64,000 nt of DNA from Larix kaempferi (GCA_027924585.1 BSBM01000596.1:10828501-10892500); one strand, 5' to 3'; shown: positions 46,028-57,530, numbered from the stretch's first letter. A program made the numbers and translations. Notes: a model not told the origin generated them from the sequence alone.

Positions 46028-48103
46028 ATAAATGCAATTCTTACCCAAATATTTTGGCAAACCGGTGATGAAATCCATGGAGATACTGTCCCATTTTTGC
46101 TCCAGAATGGGCAAGGGTTGTAACAGGCCAGCTGGACATGTAAGTTCTAATTTTTTTTGTTGACATACCTTACATTCATTCACATATTTCTGAACATCTT
46201 CCTTCAGCCCCTTCCAAAAAAACCTTTGCCTCAACTATCTATATGTTTTGAAGATCCCCGGATGGCCCGCTAGTGGGGAATCATCTGCTTCTTGCAAAAT
46301 TCGGTACTTGAGCTTTGAGTTCTTAACTAAATAAATTCTTCCATTATAATATATCGGTCCATTCAAAATCCTGTAGTTATCATCCCCTTTGATTCCATCC
46401 AACACATCACAAGCAAATTTGTCTTTAGCATATTCAACTAGTAGCATGTTTTTCCAATCCTTGGCAATGTCCATGAGAGAAAAAGAAGGTCTTCTTGACA
46501 AAGAATCTACTACTATATTATTCTTTACTTTGACATATTCAATATCAAAATCATAATCTTGAATCTTTCGTACCCACTTTTGTTTCCTTTCATTTAGATC
46601 TTTTTGGGTGAGAAAGTGTCTTAGACTATTGTGGTCAGTTTTCACCACAAACTTGTTGCCCACTAAGTATTGTCTGAATTTGGCCAATGCATGCATAATG
46701 GCTAGCATTTCTTTATCATAGATGGAGCAAATTTTTTCATGAGGCTGCAAATTTTTGCTCTCAAAGGCTATGGGGTGTTGGACTTGCTTTAGGACAACCC
46801 CTATTCCTCCACCCAAAACATCACATTCCACAACAAAAGGTTTAGTAAAATCAGGAAGTGCAAGTATGGGACAACTACTCATTACCTCTTTCATTTTTTG
46901 AAAGGCCTTTTCAGCCTCTTCATCCCACTTGAAAGCATCCTTATTAGTCAAATCAGTGAGTGGAGAAGTCAACTTGGAGAATCCTTCCACAAATTTTCTA
47001 TAGTAGGTGCATATGCCAATAAAGCCTCTCAATTTGGTAATCTTTTTTGGTGATGACCATTCTAAGATAGCCCTGATTTTTTCCGTGTGTACCTTCACCC
47101 CTTCTTGCCCAATAATGTGCCCAAGATACAGTAGTTCTTTCATCCCAAATTCACATTTTGATAACTTAGCAAATAAGGACCCTTCTTGCAAAATTCTCAA
47201 CACAATCTCTAATTGCTGCAAATGCTCTTCCCATGTTTTACTGTAAATGAGAATGTCATCAAAGAAAACCAAAACAAACCTTCTTAGTTGCTTGCAAAAG
47301 ATCCTATTCATGCATGCTTGAAATGTGGCTGGAGCATTAGTTAACCCAAAAGGCATGACAAGAAATTCAAAGTGGCCATAATGACATCGAAAAGCAGTCT
47401 TTTGCACATCTCCATATTTCATTTGAATTTGATGATACCCTGATCTAAGGTCAATTTTGGAGAAGTATTTGGCCCCATGTAGCTCATCCATGAGCTCATC
47501 AATCCTAGGAATAGGATACCTATTCTTGATAATCTTTTTGTTCAAGGCTCTAAAATATATGCACATTCTCAATGTTCCATCTTTCTTCTTCACTAGCACT
47601 ACTAAAGAAGCATAAGGGATAGAGATTGGTCTAATGAGTCCCAAATCTAGGAGTTCTTGGATATCTTTTCCAATCTCGTCTCTGAACTTTTTAGGATGTC
47701 TATAATGTGGTATTTGAATGGGTGAAGGTCCCTCCTCCAAAACAATGTTGTGCTCAACCCCCCTATCTAGTTGTCTACCATGTGGAAGGTCTCTAAAAAC
47801 TTTTTCATATTTTTGCAAGAGTCTCTCTATCTCCTTTGGGTGTTGAACAATATTTATATTTGGCTTGGGAGATGTAATAGGACATTCAGCAGCCCATTCT
47901 ATGTCCCCATGCATTAATATAGATCTCATACTATTGCAAGTTACTATTTGATTGGGATAAGTGTGCTGCCCTCTCACCACTCTTAGTACTCCTTTGGAAT
48001 CTTGGAATTTCATTTCTGGAATTTGATAATTTACTGTATGCTCTCCTATTGAATACAACCATTGCAGTCCCAAAACCACATTAGTATCAGTAACATCAAC
48101 CAC
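46028..48103 (-). pseudogene. G2 RT-RNase H and integrase N-terminus
   Basis: Minus strand. The 622-codon stretch 46235-48103 carries RT ([13 protein letters not shown]; catalytic FFDDILIYS with the Asp pair at 47255-47260) and RNase H (VECDV, YDKEM, KTDHNS, VVDSLSR), then the integrase zinc region H..HPG. A tag stop near 46235 separates it from LRQRFFWKGL..CKVCQQKK (45983-46234), after which the frame meets the G3 LTR end at 46027. The usually conserved Asp of the C-I-D-Y-R motif reads Tyr (47555-47557). The integrase catalytic core is absent. It is non-functional, but the RT/RNase H catalytic residues persist. Confidence 0.92.
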
Positions 48104-48565
48104 CTAAAAACTATCAACAAAAGTATAGTTACCTATGGTGACTTGCAGCTTTGGTACCCATGTTTTGCATTGCATTGTGTTGTGACTGGGAATGACAAAT
48201 GTGAAGCCATCAAATGGTTCAATAGGTATCTTTCTTTTCTCCACCATCTTTGCATCAATGAAGTTATGGGTGGCTCCTCCATGTACCAAAACTGAAGTTC
48301 TTTTCCCTAGTACCACACCCTTGCATCAGACAGTATGATAGCGAGGTACTGCTGAAAGTACTGCCATTCTTGCCTTGTCTGGTGAAGGATGATTTTCTTC
48401 TTGTCTTTCCTCTTCTACTACTATCTCATATGCCTACTCTTGATCTAAAATATGTCCATCTTTATCCATGCCCCCATCATACCCCTCATTATCAGAAAAT
48501 ACTTCTATGTATTGAGCCTTTCCTTTAGTACATTTGTGCCCAGTGTCCATGGTTGAAAACATGTG
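48104..48565 (-). pseudogene. G2 zinc knuckle end and protease, broken
   Basis: Minus strand. The knuckle begins CFTCFQPWT in one frame and its second half GHKC falls in another, so there is a one-base shift near 48545. Stops follow near 48435 and 48320. The protease core VLVHGGATHNFIDAK (around 48250-48290) has His-Gly-Gly where Asp-Ser-Gly or Asp-Thr-Gly is required; the His codon is 48281-48283. A stop at 48104-48106 separates it from the RT frame. Confidence 0.85.
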
Positions 48566-49564
48566 AAGCACAATTTATTTTTTCTAAGTCCATCCCTGTT
48601 TAGTCCTTCCTTTTTATTCCTTTCAAATGAATCTTTTTGCCAAGGTTTCTTATCATATGCATCCCTTTTCCAAGGTTTCTTTTCAAATTTGAAGTTAGGC
48701 TTGGGAGGAAATCTCGTTCTAGGAAGCACATTTTGGAGATCCCTAGTCAAGCTCATTGCATCTTTTAATGTAGTTGGCTTGTGGGATTTGACCAAACCTT
48801 TTAAGGGTTCAGCCAAACCTTCATTGAATAGCAATACCAACCTTCCCATAGATACATCAGCCACCTTGACTGATAATTTTGTAAAGTCCAACATATATTA
48901 AGTAGGGGTCCCAGTTTGCTTCAATTGAGCTAGTTCTTTGAAAGGCAATTCTGGATCTTTTTGTTCAAATATTTCTAGTACCCTATCAACAAATTCTCCA
49001 TATGTTTTAACCTAATCATGACCCAAGGTTTTCATCCCATGAAACTACCATTCATTGGCATCTCCTTCCAAATGAAAAATGGCCATTTTTAATGCATCAT
49101 CTTCCAACATAGGATTCAAGTGAAAATACACATCCAATTTTTGCACCCAGGTGTTAGCAGAATTTTGAGAAGAACCATCAAAAGTAGGAAGTGACATTTT
49201 TCCAATAGCACTATTTAATTCTTTGTTTTGGAATGCAATCCTACTGTCTTCCCTCCTTTTCATTTTATGTATAGCATCAATATAGTCACTGAATGGTAAA
49301 CCTCTTTTACACTCTTCACTCAACCCATTCCAATAAGTTGTTAGTTTAATACTATCCACCTGATTGTCGGGCTCTTCTTTGGGTATCAGAAATTTAGGTG
49401 CGGTATGCCTTTGTGTTCTTTGAAATTCATCAGGTCTATTATGTGGTCCTGTGCTTGAAAAAATATACTCACTCCTTTTTATCTTTTCCCCTGAGTGTGA
49501 ACCACTGTTATCTCCTATCACCCCTTTGCTTCCAAGTTGGCTGACCAACAATTCCAATCCTTGC
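48505..49564 (-). pseudogene. G2 gag main part
   Basis: Minus strand. From the G5 boundary the frame reads LLVSQLGSKGVIGDN, then the capsid-like retrotransposon gag region (STPFDGSS-like MSLPTFDGSSQNSANTWVQK, FHLEGDANEW) to a tag at 49045-49047. The same frame continues through further stops at 49012-49014 and 48898-48900 (FTKLSVKVADVSMGRLVLLF, EPLKGLVKSHKP) and ends in basic repeats KKPWKRDAYDKKPWQKDSF before the knuckle. The N-terminal piece lies beyond G5 at 52525-52637. Confidence 0.88.
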
Positions 49565-50320
49565 TGTAAAATTAGTCACAGCAGATCTAATGAACAAGTA
49601 AATCAATCACAACAGATGAACATAGAAAATATGGTGCAAAACTGTGCAAAACATGCAGCAGTGCTCTCTATCCCAGAAAGGGTGAATGAATTACAATACA
49701 AACTGTCACAATGAACAGAGCAATTCGAATTGCCTAAGGAGGTCATTCGAATCACTGAATGGAGTAGCTTGACTCAATCTAGGAGTCCTCATCAATCATC
49801 GGTGTTGCTCATCAATCACAACAAACAGTCATCCAGGTGTCAAGCTGAGTCTAACTGATCATAATAAATGTAACTGAAGTGTGTAGCACTGATATAGGAT
49901 CTGGAGGCTCAGTGGGGGCGCATGGGAGGCTAACTGGAGTCAGAACAAGTCACCTAATCGAACTGGAGGTCAATCGGAGGTGAAACAGTCAGTCAGGAGT
50001 GAAATCGGAGTGAAATCAATCAGAATCGGAGCTAACTGAATGTAACTGGAGTGAATCTGCAGTGGTAGGTGAACAAGTGCGCCCTTCTCTGTCAGTAGGT
50101 GAGAAGAGGGCGCCTTTCAGCTTAGGAGGGCTAAAACTCTGTGGTAGGTGGCTCCCGGGTGCTAGAAGAAGGTGGATAAGGTGCTGGAGGCATCAAACTG
50201 GTGACTGGGATGCATGCCTGTGCATGCAGAATCCTGAAATAGATCATATCCTGAAATAGATCATGCAAGATCCTGAAATAGATGATGTATCCCGAAATAG
50301 ATGATGTGGATATCCGAACA
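49565..50320 (-). repeat. G5 3' LTR (left copy)
   Basis: On the minus strand it runs from tgttcggatatcc to gactaattttaca. Near its minus-strand start is a small array of gaaatagat(c/g)at units (50232-50310). Confidence 0.95.
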
Positions 50321-50333
50321 CCCCCCCTCAAGC
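50321..50333 (-). other. G5 polypurine tract (minus strand)
   Basis: On the minus strand cttgaggggggg directly precedes the LTR. A second tract of the same type (ttttgaggggggg) lies at 50467-50480, about 145 bp upstream, just after the ORF. Confidence 0.85.
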
Positions 50334-50517
50334 TAGACTATGATGTGCCAACTAAAATAATGTGGGGCCCTGGTAACTAAGACCAAAGGTCACCCCAATA
50401 CAATAATCCAAAAACTAATAACAGTCAATAAACCGAGGAAATGGGGAAAACCTCATGGGAAAAATACCCCCCCTCAAAATAGACTGTAGTACACCAAAAG
50501 ATTTAACTGCTCCAAAA

Positions 50518-51552
50518 TCAAGTAGATATGTCTGGAGGTATCTTACTCTTGGGAGTAAATGGATCATGCTCCAAAAACATGTGCTTGAATTCTCCATCAG
50601 TGGATGCAAGCGAATGTGGAGACTTTAAGAACTTGCTCTTCATACCGAAAAAGGTGAGAACAAATCTGAAAATATGAGGATGATCCTGGAACCTGTGATT
50701 CGAACCAAGTGAGGTAGGAATAGCTCCAATCGGATCAAATAGATCTTGAAACTTGAACTTCTTATCAATAGAAGTTAAATCAGCTCCAAAAATAGATGAA
50801 TGGTTTCTTGAGATCTCCTTTGAACCAACAAGGGTGAGATCAAAACCAAAATCAGCAAAAAGTGCATGAGAATTGAACTCAAGCGAATGGTAGTGCTCTT
50901 CATCTTCATTAAAACTCTGAGAAACTTTGCAAATGATAGAACATAAGTTTATAGAAGGCATGCAATCAAGGAGGGCGAATGCTTCACCTCCAAAATCAGA
51001 TTTTACCTCCAAAACTTCAAGTAGATCATTATTCTGCATGCCGACAAACTCATGTGAAAGAGAGGATTCAAGAACCTCTTCGGAATCTAGAGTATGAGCT
51101 TGTTTATCTTGCTCAGAATTCGAAATAGAATACTTTGAGAGAATGAGTGTTGAATCTACAGTTTCTTCTTCATCTTGAACAATTGTTGAGGCCAACACAT
51201 GATCGGAAAGAACACATAAGGAGATCTCACTGGGCTTGTTCTCCAAAAGGCTAGCATGATCCTCTTCTTCCTGCTTTCCAAATTCTCTGTCAAGTTGGAC
51301 CCATAGATCACTTGGATTTTCAGCAGTATTACTGAGGTAGCGCATACAAGGAGACATAGCAAGACACATTGCTCCAAAAGCTCTATCACAATCATTGAGC
51401 CAATCATTCTCCTCTTCATCGGAATCAAAATCTCTTGTATTACCAATGCACATATCAAAAAGACATTGTCTCTTCAAGAATGCAATCATCTTTGGTTTCC
51501 ATTCATCATAGTTGAATGGAGTAAGAATATTTTGTGAAGAAGAAGTCTCCAT
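50518..51552 (-). CDS. Gag-like protein of G5 (UBN2-type N-terminus)
   Basis: A minus-strand ORF of 344 codons, intact, starting METSSSQNILTPFNYDEW about 195 nt after the PBS. Residues 1 to about 95 fit a copia-type gag domain (NYDEWKPKMIAFLKRQ, then NDWLNDCDRAFGAMCLAM and PSDLWVQLDREFG). The rest is acidic and unlike normal gag. There is no CCHC knuckle, and roughly residues 225-335 contain four degenerate repeats of 22-25 residues on the theme F-LTS-xxKFKFQDxxxxxGA (for example ADLTSIDKKFKFQDLFDP and LTFFGMKSKFLKSPHSLAST). By family it would form or join virus-like particles. No frame damage is seen, consistent with the identical LTRs. The function of the C-terminal part is unknown. Confidence 0.82.
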   Translation of the reverse strand: METSSSQNILTPFNYDEWKPKMIAFLKRQCLFDMCIGNTRDFDSDEEENDWLNDCDRAFGAMCLAMSPCMRYLSNTAENPSDLWVQLDREFGKQEEEDHASLLENKPSEISLCVLSDHVLASTIVQDEEETVDSTLILSKYSISNSEQDKQAHTLDSEEVLESSLSHEFVGMQNNDLLEVLEVKSDFGGEAFALLDCMPSINLCSIICKVSQSFNEDEEHYHSLEFNSHALFADFGFDLTLVGSKEISRNHSSIFGADLTSIDKKFKFQDLFDPIGAIPTSLGSNHRFQDHPHIFRFVLTFFGMKSKFLKSPHSLASTDGEFKHMFLEHDPFTPKSKIPPDIST

Positions 51553-51745
51553 CTTTGCATTAGCGAATGCACATGGAGGAAGTAAGAAACCTGCAAATCA
51601 CACACAAACAAACACTATGTTTTCAGCCTTGCATGCATATGAGCGAATGCACATGATATTTTGCATGCCGCTGCTGAAATATATTGGTGAGCAAAGATTG
51701 CTCTCTCTTCATGTAGAACACCTGCAGAAAAGAAGTCTTGTCCCT

Positions 51746-51763
51746 GCCATGGCTCTGATACCA
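51746..51763 (-). other. G5 primer-binding site (minus strand)
   Basis: On the minus strand tggtatcagagccatggc directly follows the LTR end, an initiator tRNA-Met match of at least 12 bases. Confidence 0.92.
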
Positions 51764-52519
51764 TGTAAAATTAGTCACAGCAGATCTAATGAACAAGTAA
51801 ATCAATCACAACAGATGAACATAGAAAATATGGTGCAAAACTGTGCAAAACATGCAGCAGTGCTCTCTATCCCAGAAAGGGTGAATGAATTACAATACAA
51901 ACTGTCACAATGAACAGAGCAATTCGAATTGCCTAAGGAGGTCATTCGAATCACTGAATGGAGTAGCTTGACTCAATCTAGGAGTCCTCATCAATCATCG
52001 GTGTTGCTCATCAATCACAACAAACAGTCATCCAGGTGTCAAGCTGAGTCTAACTGATCATAATAAATGTAACTGAAGTGTGTAGCACTGATATAGGATC
52101 TGGAGGCTCAGTGGGGGCGCATGGGAGGCTAACTGGAGTCAGAACAAGTCACCTAATCGAACTGGAGGTCAATCGGAGGTGAAACAGTCAGTCAGGAGTG
52201 AAATCGGAGTGAAATCAATCAGAATCGGAGCTAACTGAATGTAACTGGAGTGAATCTGCAGTGGTAGGTGAACAAGTGCGCCCTTCTCTGTCAGTAGGTG
52301 AGAAGAGGGCGCCTTTCAGCTTAGGAGGGCTAAAACTCTGTGGTAGGTGGCTCCCGGGTGCTAGAAGAAGGTGGATAAGGTGCTGGAGGCATCAAACTGG
52401 TGACTGGGATGCATGCCTGTGCATGCAGAATCCTGAAATAGATCATATCCTGAAATAGATCATGCAAGATCCTGAAATAGATGATGTATCCCGAAATAGA
52501 TGATGTGGATATCCGAACA
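51764..52519 (-). repeat. G5 5' LTR (right copy)
   Basis: It is 756 bp with no difference from the left copy that I can find by reading. It is bounded by the cttgc duplicate on the right and the PBS on the left. Confidence 0.95.
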
Positions 52520-52524
52520 CTTGC

Positions 52525-52637
52525 ATCATTTTGTTACCCATTCTTTCTATATTGATGGAAAGTTTAGAGAAACATGGTTCTAAGGTTGCAATAAGTTCCT
52601 CCTGATGTCTTGATTTTTCATCCTCCTCTCTACCCAT
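52525..52637 (-). pseudogene. G2 gag N-terminal piece
   Basis: Minus strand. MGREEDEKSRHQEELIATLE and the following residues run to the G5 insertion point. Upstream of this Met the same frame stays open for about 27 more codons of acidic sequence (EEVFVEEELVEEKEFF) before a stop, so the native start may lie further right, close to the PBS. Confidence 0.75.
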
Positions 52638-52760
52638 GGTTTTAGAAAAAAACTCTTTTTCTTCTACTAACTCTTCTTCAACAAAAACTTCTTCAATTAA
52701 TGGTTCAAAGGGTGGTGGTTTATTTTATTGTCTTCTTGTTAATACCATAAGTGTCCAAGA

Positions 52761-52776
52761 CCATGATTTGATACCA
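52761..52776 (-). other. G2 primer-binding site (minus strand)
   Basis: On the minus strand tggtatcaaatcatgg starts one base after the LTR end. Its first eight bases match the initiator-Met type and the rest differs (aaatca instead of gagc..), so the primer tRNA is less certain. Confidence 0.75.
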
Positions 52777-52777
52777 C

Positions 52778-54543
52778 TGTAATGACCCTTTTTCATAATT
52801 TTATGAAAAAGCCCAATTTTCCAATTTTTCCCCAATTTCGACCTTTGACTAGTTTTGTTGTTTTGCCCTCCAAATTAACCCAGATGCTCCCAAATATTAT
52901 GTAAGGGTGTATGAATGATATTTAGACTTGAATATTAGGTTCAGGGATTATTTATAACTCTCAAAAGACTTCTTCAAACTTGATTTATATTCTGGTCAAT
53001 ATATGGGATTTTAACTAGTAATTTATGCATTAAATCTCCCTTGGGTAACACTGAAAATGGCCTCCCAAATGCTTCCAAAATCCCTCTAATTTATGTGAAG
53101 AGTTAGGGAATGTATTAATAATGTTATTAATGTCTCATGGGCACCATTAATTGATTATTATATCTGTTCCAACCCTCTCCCATTCAGCTGCAAAAATCAC
53201 CCATTCAACCGTTGGGGAAATGGCACTATTTATTCTCCCAATGCAATTAAACTGAGTAAAAATACTTCAAATGATCAAGTACAGTACATGAAACTTGTAA
53301 AATACATCCATGGTAGTCCATTAATCACAAATGTATCAGAGAATCATCCATTCATTCGAAATCATCAGCATTATAATGATATACATCAATGTAGTGGGGA
53401 AATGGACATTGTTTGCTCATTAATCAACATTTTTGCATACAATCAGTGGGCATTTCCACCTGAGACTTTATAAATATGAATAATAGAGGATATGAATCTA
53501 TAACAATAAGAAATACATCATATGAATCTCTCCCAATGAATACAAGAGCTCACCAAAAATGCCCTCCCTCAAGGAGCATGAATATGCCTTCAAAACTGGA
53601 AATGGTTGAGAGATGGTGCTGCACTAAAAAAAACCACGAGCTTCCCTGTGGCTGATACCTGCAAAAAAAACCATTAAAGCTTCATTAAAGACCTGAGTGT
53701 CCTCTCCAAACACCAACTTGGATGGGAATCTTTCACCCTCGAAATTGGCTAAGGCAAGAAACTAGTCATCCACTAGCTCTCTCTTCACAAATGCACTTTT
53801 TCTCAAATGATCAAAAGCCATTATCATACTTGATTTCTACATTTTATAACCAACATTGGTCTTCTAAGGGTCGAAATCATCTCATTAGCTTCTAGATATT
53901 TCCACTTAGGAAATATTCAACATTTGCCACTTGTCTCCTAGTTTCCAACCTTCCATCTTCTCCCAAATTCGAGTAGGACTCTCTTGGGCTTCTCCAATTC
54001 CATGAGCGCCTTCCTTGAGCCTATTTTTGGGGCTGACATGTCATAATGGTCAGATGTGAGAAGTCAGATCTGAATTTTGTCATAGATGTCATAGATGCTT
54101 CATGGTTGTTGTAATAAGACTAGGGAATCTAGCCTAAGTGTACACTAGCCTCCAATTTGACTCTTCCTCTTCCATGGAGGTTACCATTCCATCCCATTTA
54201 GACCTAAGATGCTCCATGCAATGTGTATGCCTTACCAACTCATCCAATAATGTTTTCCTTCCCATGGATTCGAAATGGCAAGTGAGATTTGCCATGTGGT
54301 ACTGAAAAACCAAGCTAGTGTGGGTCCCACATCCTCCAAATGTCCTCAAAACCATTTGCCACCTACAATTTCTCTTGGATTTATTTATTCAACTTATTTA
54401 TTAAATACTTGGACTATTCTAATGTATAAAAATTATTCATTTCCTCCCTTATTACAATTCCCAATGTACCCATTCAACCTAGGGAACTTGGTAGGATTAA
54501 TGGGGATTGTCCACTATACAATTGTTTGAATGGGGACATTACA
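52778..54543 (-). repeat. G2 5' LTR (right copy, 1766 bp)
   Basis: Homologous to 25102-26872 over its full length, followed by target duplicate cttaa at 54544-54548. Confidence 0.93.
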
Positions 54544-54548
54544 CTTAA

Positions 54549-56974
54549 CCAAAGATGAAATATTTTGTTGATTATATTTTGGTCCACATGGTTTATTTTC
54601 ATTACTAATCATCCTTGTATGCATGTTTTCCATTAATTCAAGTAATCATTTCAGTTCCATCCACATGGTTTATTTGCATAACTAATCATCATTGTATGCG
54701 TGTTTTACATTAATTCATGTAATCTCTTTAAACATTAACCTGATTAAATCATTCTCAAACCTTAATTATAATTTACATTTGGAAAATAAATAAAAAAATT
54801 CAGTACTAATCATGTAAGAAAAATATCATTTCCATAAATGTACATGTTCGTCACAATCAACATTCTCACAAAATATTCAATGTATATAGTAATCATTTAA
54901 ATGCATTGTAATTTCACATATACATAATCCTTATCATTTTTCCTTGGCTCTTCAATTTCTTCCAAGGTTACAAGTAAATTTATAATATCATTTTTCTAGG
55001 CATGTATTTCCCATATAGACTTGTCTCTAAAATGCCTTCATCTAGGTATAATAAACTTCACAAGGCATTATAAACAAGGATTAAAACTAAAACTGAAAGT
55101 TTATCAATGATTAGTAATTATTTCCATATAATGTAAGGGTATAAAGTTAGACACATGTTATCATAGTTAATAAATTTTTGGTCATCCATTGTTCATATGA
55201 TGGGCTTCTTACTTTCAACAAAATTCTTAACACTTTAGCCATTTTCACATCTTTTATGGCTATTAGCATGTAGTTGAGGTTTCTTAATTCGATATCTAAT
55301 TCACAATGTTTTTACATTCATCCAACATTCACTTTTGTTTTATCTCATCATAATGCATACTAATTTCATTAGTTGGTAGGGGTATTCCTTATATCCATTA
55401 TCATTGTATTGTACAATTAACAAGATCTCTACTAATCCTACTAGAGTGTCCTTATTTTTCTACTATAAATACTTTGGTTCCTTTACCCATAGTTACTTTC
55501 AAAATTCCCTTCTTGTTTTGCAAGTTTTATTTTCTATAGATCATGAGATGATGTGAATCTTGACAATTTCATAGTGGTTGCACTAAGATGTTTTCATACA
55601 AAAGACATTTTGAACATTCATCAAAGGATGAAATGTTTTAAATCCCATTCCTTGTTATTCTTCCAGTAGTAAATAAAATTTCCTTTCATTAAACATTTTC
55701 CTAAAATAAATTATTTTATTTAATACTTCAATGAGCTTATGTTTTCCTTCATATTAATCCTCCATTTTCATTGTTCACAGGGAAATTTCAAGAGAGTTAT
55801 CAAGATGCATTATTGAATTTATCAATTAATCATTTGAATTCTTCACCATTGTCCTTTATGATGTATTAAAAGTAATTAATGTACATTTACATCCTCACAA
55901 GTTCATTAAACGAGGACATACTAACATAGTAATAGTTATAATTCTAAGCAATAATGCTTGAAGGTCACAATACTAGGAAAAATTTTCCTTTTTCTTCAAC
56001 CTTTGTTACTAGGGTTCATCATCAAGTTCTCATTACTCTAATGGGAGTGCATGATCTATCAATCATATAACACATAAGGTCTGCCTTTCCTCATCTAATT
56101 ATACAAAATTTTAGTAAATGTAAATTTCAATCATAACACACACACACACGATAAAGTCATAAATAATCTTATGACTCCTTATCTTTCTCTCCCTAGTGCA
56201 TTTATGGGGGAGAAATTAGAAGTGTTAATATTGGAGGTAGATAGGTCACAAACATACTCTCTCTATTGTTTATGGCCTCATACATAAAACTTATATGAAT
56301 GAATATATTCCTAAACAAAAGTTTGTACTTGAAGTGTTTCTACTTTAAAGGTTTCTTCATTGTTCAATTTCGAAACCTTGTTGATTATAAATTTCTTAAT
56401 AACAGTCCTAGATTTTGGAGAAGAGTAGTGTTTTCATTACCCCATGGTTTCCATATTTTGACTTACCATGCTATGTCTATTACTAAATTCCTAGTTTCAA
56501 TTAGCCTTTCAATTTTGTCATTACATTTTTGGCATTTATTAATGTTTGAAAAAAAGGAACACATGAAGCAAGTGCTTAAAATTAGATCTTGAGTGGATTG
56601 ATCATAACAACACCTTTCCGAAAGTGCAAATTGAGGAATAAGACTTCCATCAAAAGATAGATATGAAAAAAATGATTGGAACTTATTCCTCAATGGTGGT
56701 CGTAGTTTCACCAACATGAACGAAGAGACTTCATTTCTAGTTCGTACAAATCCTCAAAATTCAAATTCTTCATTACACTTAATTTTTACGCCGTCAGGCG
56801 TTTCTGCAAGTGGGGTTTGAATCTCCAATTTTTTTTTATTCATTTTAATCCGTTTGATGGGTTGTCCAATGATTGTAAAGAAATGGTCGGTTGATTCTGG
56901 ACGGACTTGAAAAAGAATCTATTAGTGTTTTAGGGTTCGACTCTAGGGTTATTTTCTTAGTTGCTATATATAGA
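54549..56974. other. AT-rich sequence right of G2, no recognised gene
   Basis: It begins with a 78-bp direct duplication (units at about 54583 and 54661, ccacatggtttatttt). The remainder to about 56800 has only short frames. A gtgcatttatgggggagaaa string near 56198-56217 resembles a polypurine tract, but no LTR pair supports it. A short ca microsatellite lies near 56140. Confidence 0.5.
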
Positions 56975-57337
56975 CTAGTTGGCAGAACATTTAATGCATA
57001 TAATTTGCAGTTGCTTGACGGTGAGGATGAACAACGATATATTCGAGTGCTTGAAGTTGTTGATGTGCTCTGGTGGGATACTCCAATCATCTGCGAGGGG
57101 ATGGTGCTTCGTCGAGCCGATGAATAGCTCCTCCGAAATAGAAAGACAGGTTCCCACTTTAAAGGCTCTAAGTTCCAGGTACTTAAACTTCCCTGCGCCA
57201 AATTTAGTTGGAAACGATGGTCGATTCTGAAAGTCCCATGGCGACCGCGCGTAGTTTGTGATTGTGTTGAACAGATTCCAGAGTCCGATGAACAGAAATC
57301 CTGCCCCTGGAAACACATGGCCGATGAAGGTCCCCAT
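56975..57337 (-). pseudogene. DUF716/TMEM45-like gene, N-terminal fragment
   Basis: Minus strand from ATG 57337 (MGTFIGHVFPGAGFLFIGLW). Recognisable family features follow: the first hydrophobic segment with GxGxxxxGLWxLFN, the KYLEL motif near 57180, the second segment GTCLSISEELFIG and the PPEHINNFKHSNISLF stretch. Plant DUF716 proteins are predicted multi-pass membrane proteins of roughly 250-300 residues. Here similarity stops after about 105 residues, at LFILT near 57020, with a stop at 56975, and the rest is not found downstream. The same frame stays open for 15 codons before the chosen Met. It could be exon 1 of a gene with a distant second exon, but truncation is simpler. Confidence 0.75.
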
Positions 57338-57530
57338 GGATGGATGGATAAATTTAGCTAAAAAAAACACCAACTGAGACAAAAAAATAGAGCAGCCGTA
57401 GGAACTTCTGTCATTTATATGCCTCGAGGTCGTATTATAAACTAGACGAGGTTGGAGGGTGGTGCGTTATTGATAAGTAGATCAATGTCCTCAAATCGCA
57501 AGTTGGCATCTCGATTAAAGGGATGGCCAT

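Larger units (their letters stand above)
49565..52519 (-). mobile_element. G5: young non-autonomous copia-like element in G2 gag
   Basis: Two 756-bp LTRs (49565-50320 and 51764-52519) appear identical when compared by eye and are flanked by the perfect duplication cttgc (49560-49564 and 52520-52524). The minus-strand PBS (51746-51763) lies directly beside the right LTR and the PPT beside the left one, so the element reads right to left. The only gene is an intact 344-codon gag-like ORF. There is no protease, integrase, RT or RNase H, so mobility would need proteins from another element. At 2955 bp it lies between TRIM and LARD classes. Confidence 0.95.
25102..54543 (-). mobile_element. G2: Ty3/gypsy chromodomain element, minus strand, split by G3, G4 and G5
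   Basis: LTR copies at 25102-26872 and 52778-54543 (about 1.77 kb) share the orientation and the ends tgtaatgaccc...ggggacattaca. They are flanked by the perfect duplication cttaa (25097-25101 and 54544-54548). On the minus strand the right copy is the 5' LTR, because a PBS lies at 52761-52776; the left copy is the 3' LTR, because a PPT lies at 26873-26887. Minus-strand gag, protease, RT, RNase H, integrase start and a chromodomain end lie between in that order. The nested elements account for the 29-kb span; part of integrase was also lost at the G3 junction. Confidence 0.93.

Noticed and set aside
56198-56217. Polypurine-tract-like string suggesting another LTR element
   Set aside because: No LTR pair, PBS or coding remnant could be linked to it.
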